A stretch of DNA of 64,000 bases. Origin: Chryseobacterium oranimense (GTDB lineage Bacteria; Bacteroidota; Bacteroidia; Flavobacteriales; Weeksellaceae). Below, one piece after another: positions 50,204-59,489 of the stretch. The stretch is from assembly GCF_025244725.1 (NCBI RefSeq), contig NZ_CP104203.1, forward strand, positions 1,178,001 to 1,242,000, given 5' to 3'. The notes under the pieces were generated by a model that made no database searches, was not told the DNA's origin, and saw nothing but the letters and a program-made list of their open reading frames with translations. Positions within the stretch are counted from its first letter, which is position 1. Each line of letters begins with the position of its first letter. The translations under genes were made by a program, and so were the position numbers.

Positions 50204-53200
50204 TTACAGGTTGTTTATTTCGTCTTGTTTTAAATTGATTTTGTTGAGCAACGTTGGCAAAACAATGAGTAAAAGCGGTAAAGCGACAATGAAACCACCA
50301 ATAACAGCTATGGCTAAAGGCTGGTGCATCTGCGCTCCTGTTCCGATTCCCAATGCTAATGGCATTAAGGCGATAATGGCTCCCAAAGCGGTCATTAATT
50401 TGGGGCGGAGCCTTGTACTGATGGCATAAATAACAGCTTCTTCTTTCGTTTTTGTGACTAAACTTTCGTGAAATTGTAGGTAGGTAAAAATGGCATTTTC
50501 TCCAATGATTCCAACCATCATGATAAGTCCTGTATAGCTTCCGACGTTCAAAGGAGTATTGGTAAAATATAAGAGCAAAATACCTCCTGAAAGACCCAAT
50601 ACAGAAATACATAAAATGATAAGGGCTACCAGAACATTTCTGAACAGAAACAGCATTACTGAAAACACCAGCAAGCTGGAAACCAGTAAAATGATCAACA
50701 GTTCTTTAAATGATTGCTGCTGTTCTGCATAAGCACCTCCATAGACTACGGAATATCCACTTGGTAACTTAATTTTCTGATCGATCTGTTTCTGAATTTC
50801 CTGTATCGTACCGCCCAGATTGCCATTGTCTAATCTTGCGGTTACAATTCCTAAAGTCTGCAGATCTTCCCTGTTGACTTCCGCAGAACCGGTGACTACA
50901 TTTACGGTCGCAAACTCGCTCAGAGGTTTCAAAGTACCATTGGGTAAAGCAATCATACTGTTGTTGATATCGCTTAAAGACTGATTGCTTTTTTCGTTAT
51001 ATAATAATCGTATCGGCGTGTACTGAACCTTATCAAAAATATTTCCGGCTACATTACCGTCCAGGTTAGCCTGCAACTGGTTCTGGAAATCAGGCAATGA
51101 AATATTATACTGCGCTAAAACTGACAGTTTAGGTGTCACAACCATTGATGGACCGGCAATCACAATTCCGTCGAAAACATCAGCTGTTCCATTAACTTTG
51201 CTTACAATATCAGCAACCTTTTTCGAATAATCTTCGATGATTTTTTGGTCTGTCCCGAAAATTTTAATTTCAATCGGCTGAACACTGCTCATCAGATCAC
51301 CTAGCATGTCAGTGATCACCTGTCCAAAATCTACGGTTAATGGCAATCCTGAAGCATCAATTTTAGCACGGATGTCATCGGTAACCTCGTTCGTGGTTTT
51401 GCTCCTGTTTTTCTTTAACTGAATTAAATAATCTCCTCTGTTTGGCTCAGTAATGAAGAATCCCATCTGTGTTCCGGTTCTTCGGCTGTATGCCTGAACA
51501 TCGGGGGTTGAAGTAATGATTTTTTCCACCTCTTTCAGTTCCCTGTCTGTTTCTTCAAGGGATGTTCCCGGAGGTGAATTATAATCTAAAACAATACTTC
51601 CTTCGTCCATATCCGGAAGAAATCCGGTACTGATATTCGGAAGGATTATTGCGGTTAAAACAATAAGAATTCCAATAAATAAATAGCTATACAATGGTTT
51701 TCTGATAAAAAATCCTACCCATTTTCTTTCTTTTACATCGTGGTGCTGAAGATTCTTTTCTTTTTTCTTTCCTGATGAGAGTAACAGATAAACGATTGGT
51801 AGTAATATCCAGGTTGCAAAAAACGAACAGACTAAGGTAATGATCATCGTGTCTGTCATTACTTTAAAATAAGCTCCTGCGACACCACTCATGAGCATAA
51901 AAGGCAGAAAAATCACAATCGTACTGAGTGAAGAGCCTACCATTGCTTTCAAAAGGTAATTAATTGCTTTTTGTACCAGTGTTTTCGAAGATTCCTCGGG
52001 ATGTTCCTCGTGTGTCCGGTGGATTTGCTCTACAACAACAATCGCATCATCAATAATTAATCCGATGGCGGCAGCAATGGCTCCCAACGTCATAATATTG
52101 AATGTCTGCCCCATGGTATACAGAAAAAGCATTGTAAGACTTAATGTAATGGGAATCGTGATCAGAATAACGGCACTCGCCTTCCACGAACGTAGAAAAA
52201 TAATCGCCACGATAATCGCCAGAACTAATCCTATCCATAAAGCATCCGTAACACTTTTAATAGAATCATTTACAAAATCTGCCTGAACATAATAGGGTTT
52301 TAATACAATATCTTTCGGCAGTGTTTTTTCGAGTTCGGCAATTTTTGCTTCCATTGCTTTGCTTAAATCCACCACATTCGCATTGGGCTGCTGTATGACT
52401 GCAATCAGAATACTTTCCTGTCCGTTGGCATTGACTTTTATATATTGTTTTGCATTGTGAACATTGATCTGGGCAATATCACTCAACAAAACGATCCGGT
52501 TTCCGTTATTGCTCACGACAAGATTTTTCAACTGCCCTTCATTACGAATCTGGGCATCAGTAAGCGTCAGATAGAGATACCTGAAATCTGAAGAATACCC
52601 GTTTGATTTAATAAAATTGGTATTATTAATTGCCTGTTCAACCGAAGCAGGCGTAATTCCCATTCTCGCCATCATCGCCTGATTCATCACGACACGGAAT
52701 TCCTTGTCCTGTCCGCCGATAATTCTCACTTCACTTACGCCCGGAACCTGTGAAAGAAAAGGTTTGATGGTGTAAAGTGCCAGCTGTTTCAGTTCAATCG
52801 GGTCTTTTGAGGTGGAGTTCAGCGAATATCCCATTACCGGAAGAATTGATGGATTCATTTTTTCAACAGAAATATTGATATCCGGCGGTAATTGGTTTCT
52901 GACTTCATTTACACTGCTTTCTATTTGCTGTTTGGCTAAATCTACATTCACATTCCAATCCATGAACGCAGAAATTTCGCAGCTGCCCCGGCTGGTTGTA
53001 CTTTTTAAAACCTGCAAATCAGGCACTTTTTTTACGGCATTTTCCAGTACTTTGGTTACTCCTACTGTCATCTGATTGACAGGTTGCTGCCCTGCATCTG
53101 CAATGATCTTTATTTTGGGAAAAGTGATCTGCGGAAATAAAGCTGACTGGATTTTAGTATAAGAATAAATTCCGCCCGCCAGTATCAGGAAAATTAATAC

Positions 53201-53242
53201 CAGCAAAGGACTTTTATAGGTTACAAAAAATGACTTTTTCAT
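50204..53242 (-). CDS. RND family efflux pump, inner-membrane permease
   Basis: A 1012-residue proton-driven exporter with twelve predicted helices in two groups and two large periplasmic loops. The N-terminus LIFLILAGGIYSYTKIQSAL with FPQITFPKI, the fourth-helix motif GLIIDDAIVVVEQI (proton-relay Asp pair) and the late GIIGENAIFTYLQF segment are typical. It most resembles multidrug (HAE) rather than heavy-metal RND pumps. Second last gene of a TolC, adaptor, pump, propeller operon. Confidence 0.93.
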   Translation of the reverse strand: MKKSFFVTYKSPLLVLIFLILAGGIYSYTKIQSALFPQITFPKIKIIADAGQQPVNQMTVGVTKVLENAVKKVPDLQVLKSTTSRGSCEISAFMDWNVNVDLAKQQIESSVNEVRNQLPPDINISVEKMNPSILPVMGYSLNSTSKDPIELKQLALYTIKPFLSQVPGVSEVRIIGGQDKEFRVVMNQAMMARMGITPASVEQAINNTNFIKSNGYSSDFRYLYLTLTDAQIRNEGQLKNLVVSNNGNRIVLLSDIAQINVHNAKQYIKVNANGQESILIAVIQQPNANVVDLSKAMEAKIAELEKTLPKDIVLKPYYVQADFVNDSIKSVTDALWIGLVLAIIVAIIFLRSWKASAVILITIPITLSLTMLFLYTMGQTFNIMTLGAIAAAIGLIIDDAIVVVEQIHRTHEEHPEESSKTLVQKAINYLLKAMVGSSLSTIVIFLPFMLMSGVAGAYFKVMTDTMIITLVCSFFATWILLPIVYLLLSSGKKKEKNLQHHDVKERKWVGFFIRKPLYSYLFIGILIVLTAIILPNISTGFLPDMDEGSIVLDYNSPPGTSLEETDRELKEVEKIITSTPDVQAYSRRTGTQMGFFITEPNRGDYLIQLKKNRSKTTNEVTDDIRAKIDASGLPLTVDFGQVITDMLGDLMSSVQPIEIKIFGTDQKIIEDYSKKVADIVSKVNGTADVFDGIVIAGPSMVVTPKLSVLAQYNISLPDFQNQLQANLDGNVAGNIFDKVQYTPIRLLYNEKSNQSLSDINNSMIALPNGTLKPLSEFATVNVVTGSAEVNREDLQTLGIVTARLDNGNLGGTIQEIQKQIDQKIKLPSGYSVVYGGAYAEQQQSFKELLIILLVSSLLVFSVMLFLFRNVLVALIILCISVLGLSGGILLLYFTNTPLNVGSYTGLIMMVGIIGENAIFTYLQFHESLVTKTKEEAVIYAISTRLRPKLMTALGAIIALMPLALGIGTGAQMHQPLAIAVIGGFIVALPLLLIVLPTLLNKINLKQDEINNL

Positions 53243-53246
53243 AAAG

Positions 53247-54173
53247 TTATGGCTTTTGTATTTTTACAGTTGCAGTATCACTCAATCCGAAATTTCCTGA
53301 GACAATTACCCTGTCTTTTGTTGTTAAATTGCCTGATTTTATCTGGATATATTGGTCTGTTTCCACTCCTTTTGTAATGTCAGTTTTTACTGCTGTCGTA
53401 TCATTGATTAATTTCATCACCCAAAAAGAAGACTGGGTTTCATCACTTAGAACCGCCATTTTAGGAACAGAAAGCCCATAAGCGGAGGTTTTAGAAAAGC
53501 TGATCGTACCAATCAGATTTTCAGGGATATTGCCGCTGTTGGCAACCTGCAATAAAACTTTCACGGTTTGGGAAACAGTATCAACCGAAGGCATTACCTT
53601 TGCGATTTTACCTTGCAAAACTGTATTGTCAGGCAAAGTAATTGCTAAAGTACCTTTGTTTTTTATAATTTGAAGGTATTCGTAAGGCACATCTACCACG
53701 AAACCAAAACTAGCTGCATCGGTAATGGTTGCCAATACTTCCCCATCCTGTACGTAATCTCCGGTCTGATGGTTCACCATGGCAACGTATCCTGTGGCAG
53801 GGCTTGTTACCGTCGTTGATCCATTGAAGCGAAAGGATTTATCCAGTTTATTGATTGTATTTCCCAGCGCTCTGGCTTCTTTGGTCTGTAATCCGAAAAG
53901 TACAGCTCCTTTCCCGACATGATCTGCCAGTTTAATAGTCATTTTTGTGATATAGCCTGTGCTGTTGGCTTTTACATCCGACTTTAACAAATACATTGCT
54001 GTTGCATTAAGCGTAATGGTATTATTGAGCTGAGTTGTATCGGAAGGATAAGCTATGGTAACAAGAGTCTTAGGTTTTGCTTCAGGTTCGGGAGATGCAG
54101 GAACACTTTCGCTGTTTTTTTTACAGCTGACAACAATAAGGAATAATATAATAAAGGTGATTATTTTTTTCAT
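53247..54173 (-). CDS. RND efflux periplasmic adaptor, lipoprotein
   Basis: A 308-residue membrane-fusion protein anchored by a lipobox (FLIVVSCKKN). The barrel/biotinyl-lipoyl region has ANSTGYITKMTIKLADHVGK and SPATGYVAMVNHQTGDYVQD, and a beta-barrel plus membrane-proximal domain follow. It connects the inner-membrane pump to the TolC-like channel. Four bases before the pump start. Confidence 0.9.
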   Translation of the reverse strand: MKKIITFIILFLIVVSCKKNSESVPASPEPEAKPKTLVTIAYPSDTTQLNNTITLNATAMYLLKSDVKANSTGYITKMTIKLADHVGKGAVLFGLQTKEARALGNTINKLDKSFRFNGSTTVTSPATGYVAMVNHQTGDYVQDGEVLATITDAASFGFVVDVPYEYLQIIKNKGTLAITLPDNTVLQGKIAKVMPSVDTVSQTVKVLLQVANSGNIPENLIGTISFSKTSAYGLSVPKMAVLSDETQSSFWVMKLINDTTAVKTDITKGVETDQYIQIKSGNLTTKDRVIVSGNFGLSDTATVKIQKP

Positions 54174-54178
54174 GGCTT

Positions 54179-55444
54179 TTATTGAATGATTAAATATTGC
54201 AGTTGATTTTTCAGGTTGAATAACATGGTATTGTACTGAATGATATTGCCTTTAAGACTGAGTAAATTATTAATAGATAAAATAAAGTCCACCATTTTCA
54301 CATCACCTGTCGGAAGCTGTTTTGCATTGGCTTCAACCAGGGTTTTGGCATAAATAATCTGTTGATTGGCGGTATTGATCATTCTGTCATATTGTTCCAT
54401 CTGGTTGGTAACCTGGAGAATCTGCTGTTGGTATTGTCTTTGGGTTTGTTCCAGATATTTCTGGCGGGTCTGCAGCAATAACTGATTTTGCTGTAAAAGC
54501 ATTTTTTTCTGGTGTCCGTCGTAAATAGGAATAGTGACGCCAAGACCAACACTCATTCCGAAATTTTTATAGGGAGTTGTGGTAAAAGAAGATTGATAAC
54601 CACTATCTGAAAAAGCTGTGATCTTAGGTTTATAATCATATTGAATGATCTCTGCATTATTGGCCAGTTTTAAACTGTCAGCCTGAAAAGCTTTGGCATA
54701 TATACTTTGATCAAAAGAAGCAGGATTAAGCGTTTCACTGAATAATGGCTTTTCAACAGGCTCAAAAGTATCATCAACAATGCCCGATAAATATTTCAGC
54801 AGGGAATAATTGTTCTGCCAATTGGCTTTTTGCTGTTCTAAGGTGAGTTCATTCTGTTGAAGCGTTACTTTAAATGTCAGATAATCCGTTTGTTTGAAAA
54901 CGGCGGCCTGTGCTAGTTTTTTCAGGACGATATCTTCCTGATCCAGCAGATGGATGATCTCTTTGCTTACATTATATTGCTGCTGACTTGCATAAGTAGC
55001 GATGTACTGATCTGTAATTTGCTTGTTAAGCGTTTGAATACTGATGTTTTTCTGTGCTAAAACCTGCGCTATACTTGCATTGATACCTGCAAGTCTTGTA
55101 TTCAGATTATTCCGGCTGATGAATTCTTTGGCAACCCGCACTCCTGCAAAAAGAGATTGTCCGTTGGTCAGTGCATTGTCGTATCCCCACCCTTTAATAT
55201 TGGGAGAATAGCCCGCAGTTCCTTCTCCGGTTACAATAAAACCGTAAGTTGCTCTCAGTTTTAAACTGTCTATTCGGTTGGATATGATCTGGTTGTTGAA
55301 ATCATTTAAAACCGGACTATTTGTTTTTGCTGTTTCAAGAAAATAGGATAATGTGTTTTTTGACTGTGCTTTTATGGTAAAACCACTGAAAAGCATAGCC
55401 GAAAACAAAAAACTTCGAATGAGATAGGTACGTAAGGTATCCAT
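54179..55444 (-). CDS. TolC-family outer membrane efflux channel
   Basis: A 421-residue exported protein (signal ending TIKAQ) with the two long alpha-helical hairpins of OEP/TolC proteins, e.g. LEQTQRQYQQQILQVTNQME and LVEANAKQLPTGDVKMVDFI near the end. First gene of the RND operon, five bases from the adaptor gene. A degenerate regulon site lies 35 bases upstream. Confidence 0.9.
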   Translation of the reverse strand: MDTLRTYLIRSFLFSAMLFSGFTIKAQSKNTLSYFLETAKTNSPVLNDFNNQIISNRIDSLKLRATYGFIVTGEGTAGYSPNIKGWGYDNALTNGQSLFAGVRVAKEFISRNNLNTRLAGINASIAQVLAQKNISIQTLNKQITDQYIATYASQQQYNVSKEIIHLLDQEDIVLKKLAQAAVFKQTDYLTFKVTLQQNELTLEQQKANWQNNYSLLKYLSGIVDDTFEPVEKPLFSETLNPASFDQSIYAKAFQADSLKLANNAEIIQYDYKPKITAFSDSGYQSSFTTTPYKNFGMSVGLGVTIPIYDGHQKKMLLQQNQLLLQTRQKYLEQTQRQYQQQILQVTNQMEQYDRMINTANQQIIYAKTLVEANAKQLPTGDVKMVDFILSINNLLSLKGNIIQYNTMLFNLKNQLQYLIIQ

Positions 55445-55478
55445 ATTCTATAAATTATTTAGTAAAGATGATACCTGA

Positions 55479-55496
55479 TTTTGTAGAAATTTAGAA
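55479..55496 (-). promoter_or_regulatory. Direct-repeat site upstream of the TolC-RND operon
   Basis: TTTTGTA-GAAA-TTTAGAA with an 11-base period, two mismatches to the TTYTGAA pair. The position (35-52 bases before the ATG) matches the other sites; the box at the expected -7 position (55463-55470, TAAAGATG) is poor. Confidence 0.45.
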
Positions 55497-55499
55497 TCG

Positions 55500-56171
55500 T
55501 TAATTTATATTTTCAGAAACATTTGTATCACTTTTAACATAAAAATACCCCATAATCAAGACGCATAAAATACCCAAAATAAATCCACCCAAAACATCTG
55601 TAAACCAATGTGCACCAAGATAAACCCTAGAAACAGCTCCGAAAAAAATTATAGAAAGACAAATGATAATAAGAAATAATTTGACCTTATATTTTATCTT
55701 TTTTAAACGAAGAATAATCAATATTAACGCGCCAAAAAATACGGTATAAAACAAAACGTGACCACTGGGAAAACTCTGATATTTTGTTTCTTCTAAAAGG
55801 ACAACCAAATCTTTTGAAGGACGGGGCCTGTTGATCAGTATTTTTAATCCTAAACCTAAAACTCCGGACAAAAGTGTAGACAGAATCAAAACAGCTTCTT
55901 TTTTATAACTTAAAATCAGGAAAAAAAGAGAGGTTAATCCAACCATTACAATAGAAACTGATGTTCTGCCAAACCAACTGATCCAGATCATGATTGTATT
56001 AAGATCCGGTGTCTGTTTTTCCTGTATTTCTTCCGAAATATGGATGTCAAAATATTCCAGCGGCAGAAACAAAACGAAGCAGCTTAATGCTATGAATACA
56101 ATCAAAAGTGTAATAAGCGAGGCTCGAAACAAAATTCTTTTATGGTTTTGAAGAAACGTTATTAATCTCAT
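55500..56171 (-). CDS. PAP2 family membrane phosphatase
   Basis: A 223-residue polytopic phosphatase with complete motifs KILINRPRP (K-x6-RP), FPSGHVLFYT (PSGH) and SRVYLGAHWFTDVLGG (SR-x5-H-x3-D). Six predicted helices. Related enzymes act on lipid phosphates such as undecaprenyl pyrophosphate or lipid A. Its promoter region carries a perfect regulon site. Confidence 0.9.
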   Translation of the reverse strand: MRLITFLQNHKRILFRASLITLLIVFIALSCFVLFLPLEYFDIHISEEIQEKQTPDLNTIMIWISWFGRTSVSIVMVGLTSLFFLILSYKKEAVLILSTLLSGVLGLGLKILINRPRPSKDLVVLLEETKYQSFPSGHVLFYTVFFGALILIILRLKKIKYKVKLFLIIICLSIIFFGAVSRVYLGAHWFTDVLGGFILGILCVLIMGYFYVKSDTNVSENIN

Positions 56172-56191
56172 AATCCAGATATTAACTGATG

Positions 56192-56225
56192 CAAATTAAT
56201 ATCCTAATTCTGAATTAATTTTGAA
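56192..56225 (-). promoter_or_regulatory. Direct-repeat operator and -7-like box of the PAP2 gene
   Basis: TTCTGAA (56208-56214), four bases, TTTTGAA (56219-56225): 11-base period, no mismatch. On the minus strand a -7-like TTAATTTG (56192-56199, one mismatch) lies eight bases away. There is no TTG element; the direct repeat occupies that place, as expected for an activator site. Confidence 0.6.
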
Positions 56226-56226
56226 C

Positions 56227-58467
56227 TTAATTTCCTTGCGCAGCTTCATTCAAATAATCATTACTGATATCTTTTTCCTTTTTAAAATCTTTTCCAAACT
56301 TATAACTGAAGCTGATACCAAATGAACGAAGCGGCAACTGACGCACAGAATATGAACTATAATCATTAGTATCCACAGTCGTTACCTGCCTGATATATTT
56401 ATTGAAAGGATTTGTTGTGGTGATGCCTATGCTTGCTTTCTTATTCCAGAATTGTTTTCTGCCTGCAATGTTGTATGTAACTGACTGAGGATTTTTACCC
56501 TGAATATTTTTGGCCGCTGAGTTATAATTTCCAAACACTTCTACGATAAAATCTTTTGGAAACTGGTAATTTATATTTAAATTCAAGCGGTAACGGAGGC
56601 CCATATCAACATTTCCAAAATAATCACTGACAATATATCTGTGAAAAAGCATCATATTCCCTCGCAGATTTAATTTGTTATTAAGCATTGGAAGTGAACC
56701 TGATAAAATACCGCCGGAATTGTACTCTTTTCCGATGTTTTTTCTTGAGGTTACCGATACATTTGTATAATCTGTTCCATTTACGGTATAAATCGGGTAG
56801 AAAGTAGTGATTTGCTTTAAATCCTGACTGTTAATTCTTTCCGTAAGTGTTAATGAAAGATTGGCCCCATTTTCAAAATTCTTGTTGTAGCCCAGCTCCA
56901 TATTATCCCCTATTTCAGGTTTTAATGAAGGATTTCCTGTTGTAATGTTATGCGGATCGCTGAAATTTAAAAACGGGTTGAGTTCAGCATATTCAGGTCT
57001 CTCTACTCTTCTTGTATAGGCAAGTTTCAGTGTTTCTCCACTATCAAATTTATGGGACAGAATTAATGAAGGAACGAGCAGGCTGTATGATGGAACATTA
57101 GTGTTTTGATAATCAATCTTAACGGTTGTATATTCGTAACGTGCACCGGCTCTTACATCCAGCCAATCAAATAATTTTAGTGAAGACGTAAGATAAGCTG
57201 CATAAATTCCCATATCATATTTCAAACGGTAAGATTGAAAAGGATCTGATTCATATTGTCCTGATAAAGCGTCCAAAACGTTGACGTTGGTTGTATTCGT
57301 AATATGTTGGAAAATCACTTTTGTTCCCATTTCAAGGGTCACTTTATCATTAATTGGCTGCACGTAATCTATTGATAAATTATGGCTGGAATCTGTTCCC
57401 GGATTGCTCCCCGAAATACCATTGTAAGGCGAAAATGCTCCTGCCAGACTCTGGGTTTGCAGATAATTACTTTTTGGCGAACCGTAACTAACTACGTAGT
57501 CTGCCGTTAACTCCTGTCCTTCTTTTTGAAATGTTTTTCTGTAGCTCAAGTTTCCGTCGATGGAATTCACCGAAGAACGGTTATCTGAAGTTCTATAGCC
57601 AATGATCGATTGCTCGCTTGAATTGGAAAAATCGGCAATATATTGTTCCTGATTGATGAATCCGATGCTTTTATTGGCAAAATCATTGTAGGAAACGGAG
57701 CCGCTTAATGTATTGGTTTTGTTAATTGACCAGTCAAAACCCAATCCTGTACGATAACCATGTCTCTGAAAATCGGTATAACCGTTTTGTAATAATCTGG
57801 TTTCAGTCTGCAGTGAATTGTCGTGAGAAAGTCTGTCCTGTGATGATGGCGTTCTTGATTTCAACTGTGCGTTTCCGCTGAAAAAAGCACTCAGGCTGAA
57901 ATTGTTATTTCTGAAATTCAAATTTAAAGAACCTGTTTCAAAACGTGTTCCTGCAGAGGCATTGATAAGCCCGTTGATACCTTTTATTTTGCTTTCGTTC
58001 AGGATAATATTAATGACTCCGCCCGTTCCTTGTGCATCGTATTTTGCTCCGGGACTTGTTACCGCTTCAATACTTTTAATCTGGCTGGCGGGAATGGAAG
58101 CCAATGCATCGGCAAGACTGTTTCCAAATATACTTGAAGGTTTTCCGTTGATCAGGAATCTCACATTGGGATTTCCCTGTAATTCTACATTTCCGTCTGC
58201 ATCTACCGTTACCTGCGGAACTTTTCTTAAAACATCAATTGCTGCCCCGCTTTGAGAGGTTACATCATTGGCAACGTTGTAGACAATTTTATCAACTTTA
58301 TTTTCAACAACTGCTTTCTTCCCGACAATAGTAACTTCCTGAATATTTTTAATCCGGTTGGTCTTTACCGTATCGGCTGCGTTTTTATATGTGGTTTCTG
58401 GGTTTGTAGTTTGCGCGTTAGTTAATATGGCAGGTAATAAAGCTAAAAGAATGGGCAGTTGTTTCAC
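56227..58467 (-). CDS. TonB-dependent receptor family outer membrane protein
   Basis: A 746-residue outer-membrane protein: signal ending LTNAQ, a plug (AAIDVLRKVPQVTVDADGNV, GNPNVRFLINGKPSSIFG) and a barrel ending FGISFSYKFG plus a short tail. No N-terminal carboxypeptidase-like domain. Translation starts at GTG 58467; no in-frame ATG is available that keeps the signal peptide. Its upstream region carries a perfect regulon site. Confidence 0.88.
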   Translation of the reverse strand: MKQLPILLALLPAILTNAQTTNPETTYKNAADTVKTNRIKNIQEVTIVGKKAVVENKVDKIVYNVANDVTSQSGAAIDVLRKVPQVTVDADGNVELQGNPNVRFLINGKPSSIFGNSLADALASIPASQIKSIEAVTSPGAKYDAQGTGGVINIILNESKIKGINGLINASAGTRFETGSLNLNFRNNNFSLSAFFSGNAQLKSRTPSSQDRLSHDNSLQTETRLLQNGYTDFQRHGYRTGLGFDWSINKTNTLSGSVSYNDFANKSIGFINQEQYIADFSNSSEQSIIGYRTSDNRSSVNSIDGNLSYRKTFQKEGQELTADYVVSYGSPKSNYLQTQSLAGAFSPYNGISGSNPGTDSSHNLSIDYVQPINDKVTLEMGTKVIFQHITNTTNVNVLDALSGQYESDPFQSYRLKYDMGIYAAYLTSSLKLFDWLDVRAGARYEYTTVKIDYQNTNVPSYSLLVPSLILSHKFDSGETLKLAYTRRVERPEYAELNPFLNFSDPHNITTGNPSLKPEIGDNMELGYNKNFENGANLSLTLTERINSQDLKQITTFYPIYTVNGTDYTNVSVTSRKNIGKEYNSGGILSGSLPMLNNKLNLRGNMMLFHRYIVSDYFGNVDMGLRYRLNLNINYQFPKDFIVEVFGNYNSAAKNIQGKNPQSVTYNIAGRKQFWNKKASIGITTTNPFNKYIRQVTTVDTNDYSSYSVRQLPLRSFGISFSYKFGKDFKKEKDISNDYLNEAAQGN

Positions 58468-58486
58468 AATGAAGTTTATTAAAGGG

Positions 58487-58520
58487 CAAAAATGAAGCTC
58501 AATTCTGAATTAATTTTGAA
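58487..58520 (-). promoter_or_regulatory. Direct-repeat operator and -7-like box of the TonB receptor gene
   Basis: TTCTGAA (58503-58509), four bases, TTTTGAA (58514-58520), 11-base period, no mismatch. Minus-strand CATTTTTG (58487-58494) is a -7 box with one mismatch at the same eight-base distance as in the PAP2 region. Confidence 0.6.
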
Positions 58521-58544
58521 TTAATTGATTCTTTAGTTACTCCT

Positions 58545-59345
58545 TTAAATACTGATCCTTCTGGAAGATAAAATACAAATAATAGAAACCATTAGCAATA
58601 CAAAAGCTGCCAGTCCTATATTTTCTGTCTGAATTTCATATCCTTTATCAACCACTGCATTCCAGATGCCGGATTGATTTTTAAAACCTGTCATCCACTG
58701 TCCAAAGTTCCATGCTGTATGAAGAGCAATCGGTAAGGCAATTCCTCTTGTTTTTAAAGCGGCAACTCCAAATAATAAGCCTCCTAAACCGGAACCAATG
58801 ATTGCCATTTTCCAACTCATACCGGATAAACTGTGTTCAAGGATGAACAGTATAATCATGACAGATAATGCAAATGTTGCTTTAAATTTATTATCTAATG
58901 TTCTTAATAAGTAAGATCGGAAAACCAACTCTTCCCGAACGGCTATAAGCAAATAAAAAAATAAAGAAAAAATAATTGTTCCCCAATTGAAGTTGGGGGT
59001 CAGCATTAATTTTAAATGTCCGAAAGCCATTACGACCAGGGCTTGGAAGATTGCTAATAATAAACCTGTTATAAATCCGTAAAAGAGTCTTTTGAGTGTT
59101 AATATACCGGGTTTTAATCCAATATCGGAAAGTTTAATCTTATCCCATTTTACAAATAAACAGGTAAGAAAAAATGTTGCTGATGCCGCTGTAAAAATAG
59201 ATAATAAGTTGCCTTCCGGCGTTGATAAATCTTTTGTTAATTGGGATGTTGAAATCAGTATTACTATAGTACAGGCATAAAATAGCAATACTTTTACAAA
59301 AGCATAAACCTTCATTTTCCGGAAATTCAGTTTATTATCTTCCAT
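58545..59345 (-). CDS. CPBP family intramembrane protease
   Basis: A 266-residue polytopic protein with the three ABI/CPBP motifs: EE-x3-R in VREELVFRSYLLR, F-x3-H in FILEHSLSG, and H-x3-N in LHTAWNFGQW. Family members are intramembrane glutamic proteases (Rce1-like). It lies downstream of the histidine kinase gene (144-base gap), between the two-component system and the TonB receptor. Confidence 0.9.
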   Translation of the reverse strand: MEDNKLNFRKMKVYAFVKVLLFYACTIVILISTSQLTKDLSTPEGNLLSIFTAASATFFLTCLFVKWDKIKLSDIGLKPGILTLKRLFYGFITGLLLAIFQALVVMAFGHLKLMLTPNFNWGTIIFSLFFYLLIAVREELVFRSYLLRTLDNKFKATFALSVMIILFILEHSLSGMSWKMAIIGSGLGGLLFGVAALKTRGIALPIALHTAWNFGQWMTGFKNQSGIWNAVVDKGYEIQTENIGLAAFVLLMVSIICILSSRRISI

Positions 59346-59489
59346 ATCGGATTTAATTTTGCTTAAGTTGTATACATCATTAAAAGTTGTATAAGTTTCA
59401 GTTTAAATAGGCAATAAGCAGCATTATGTTTAGTGGTAAAGTTAATCAATTAATTTTCAGCCTTTTGATTAAAATTAAAGATTGATTCT

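Noticed and set aside
50196..50612. Long open frame of 138 codons across the 3' end of the RND pump gene
   Set aside because: It overlaps the pump in another frame and lacks family features; composition is explained by the pump codons.
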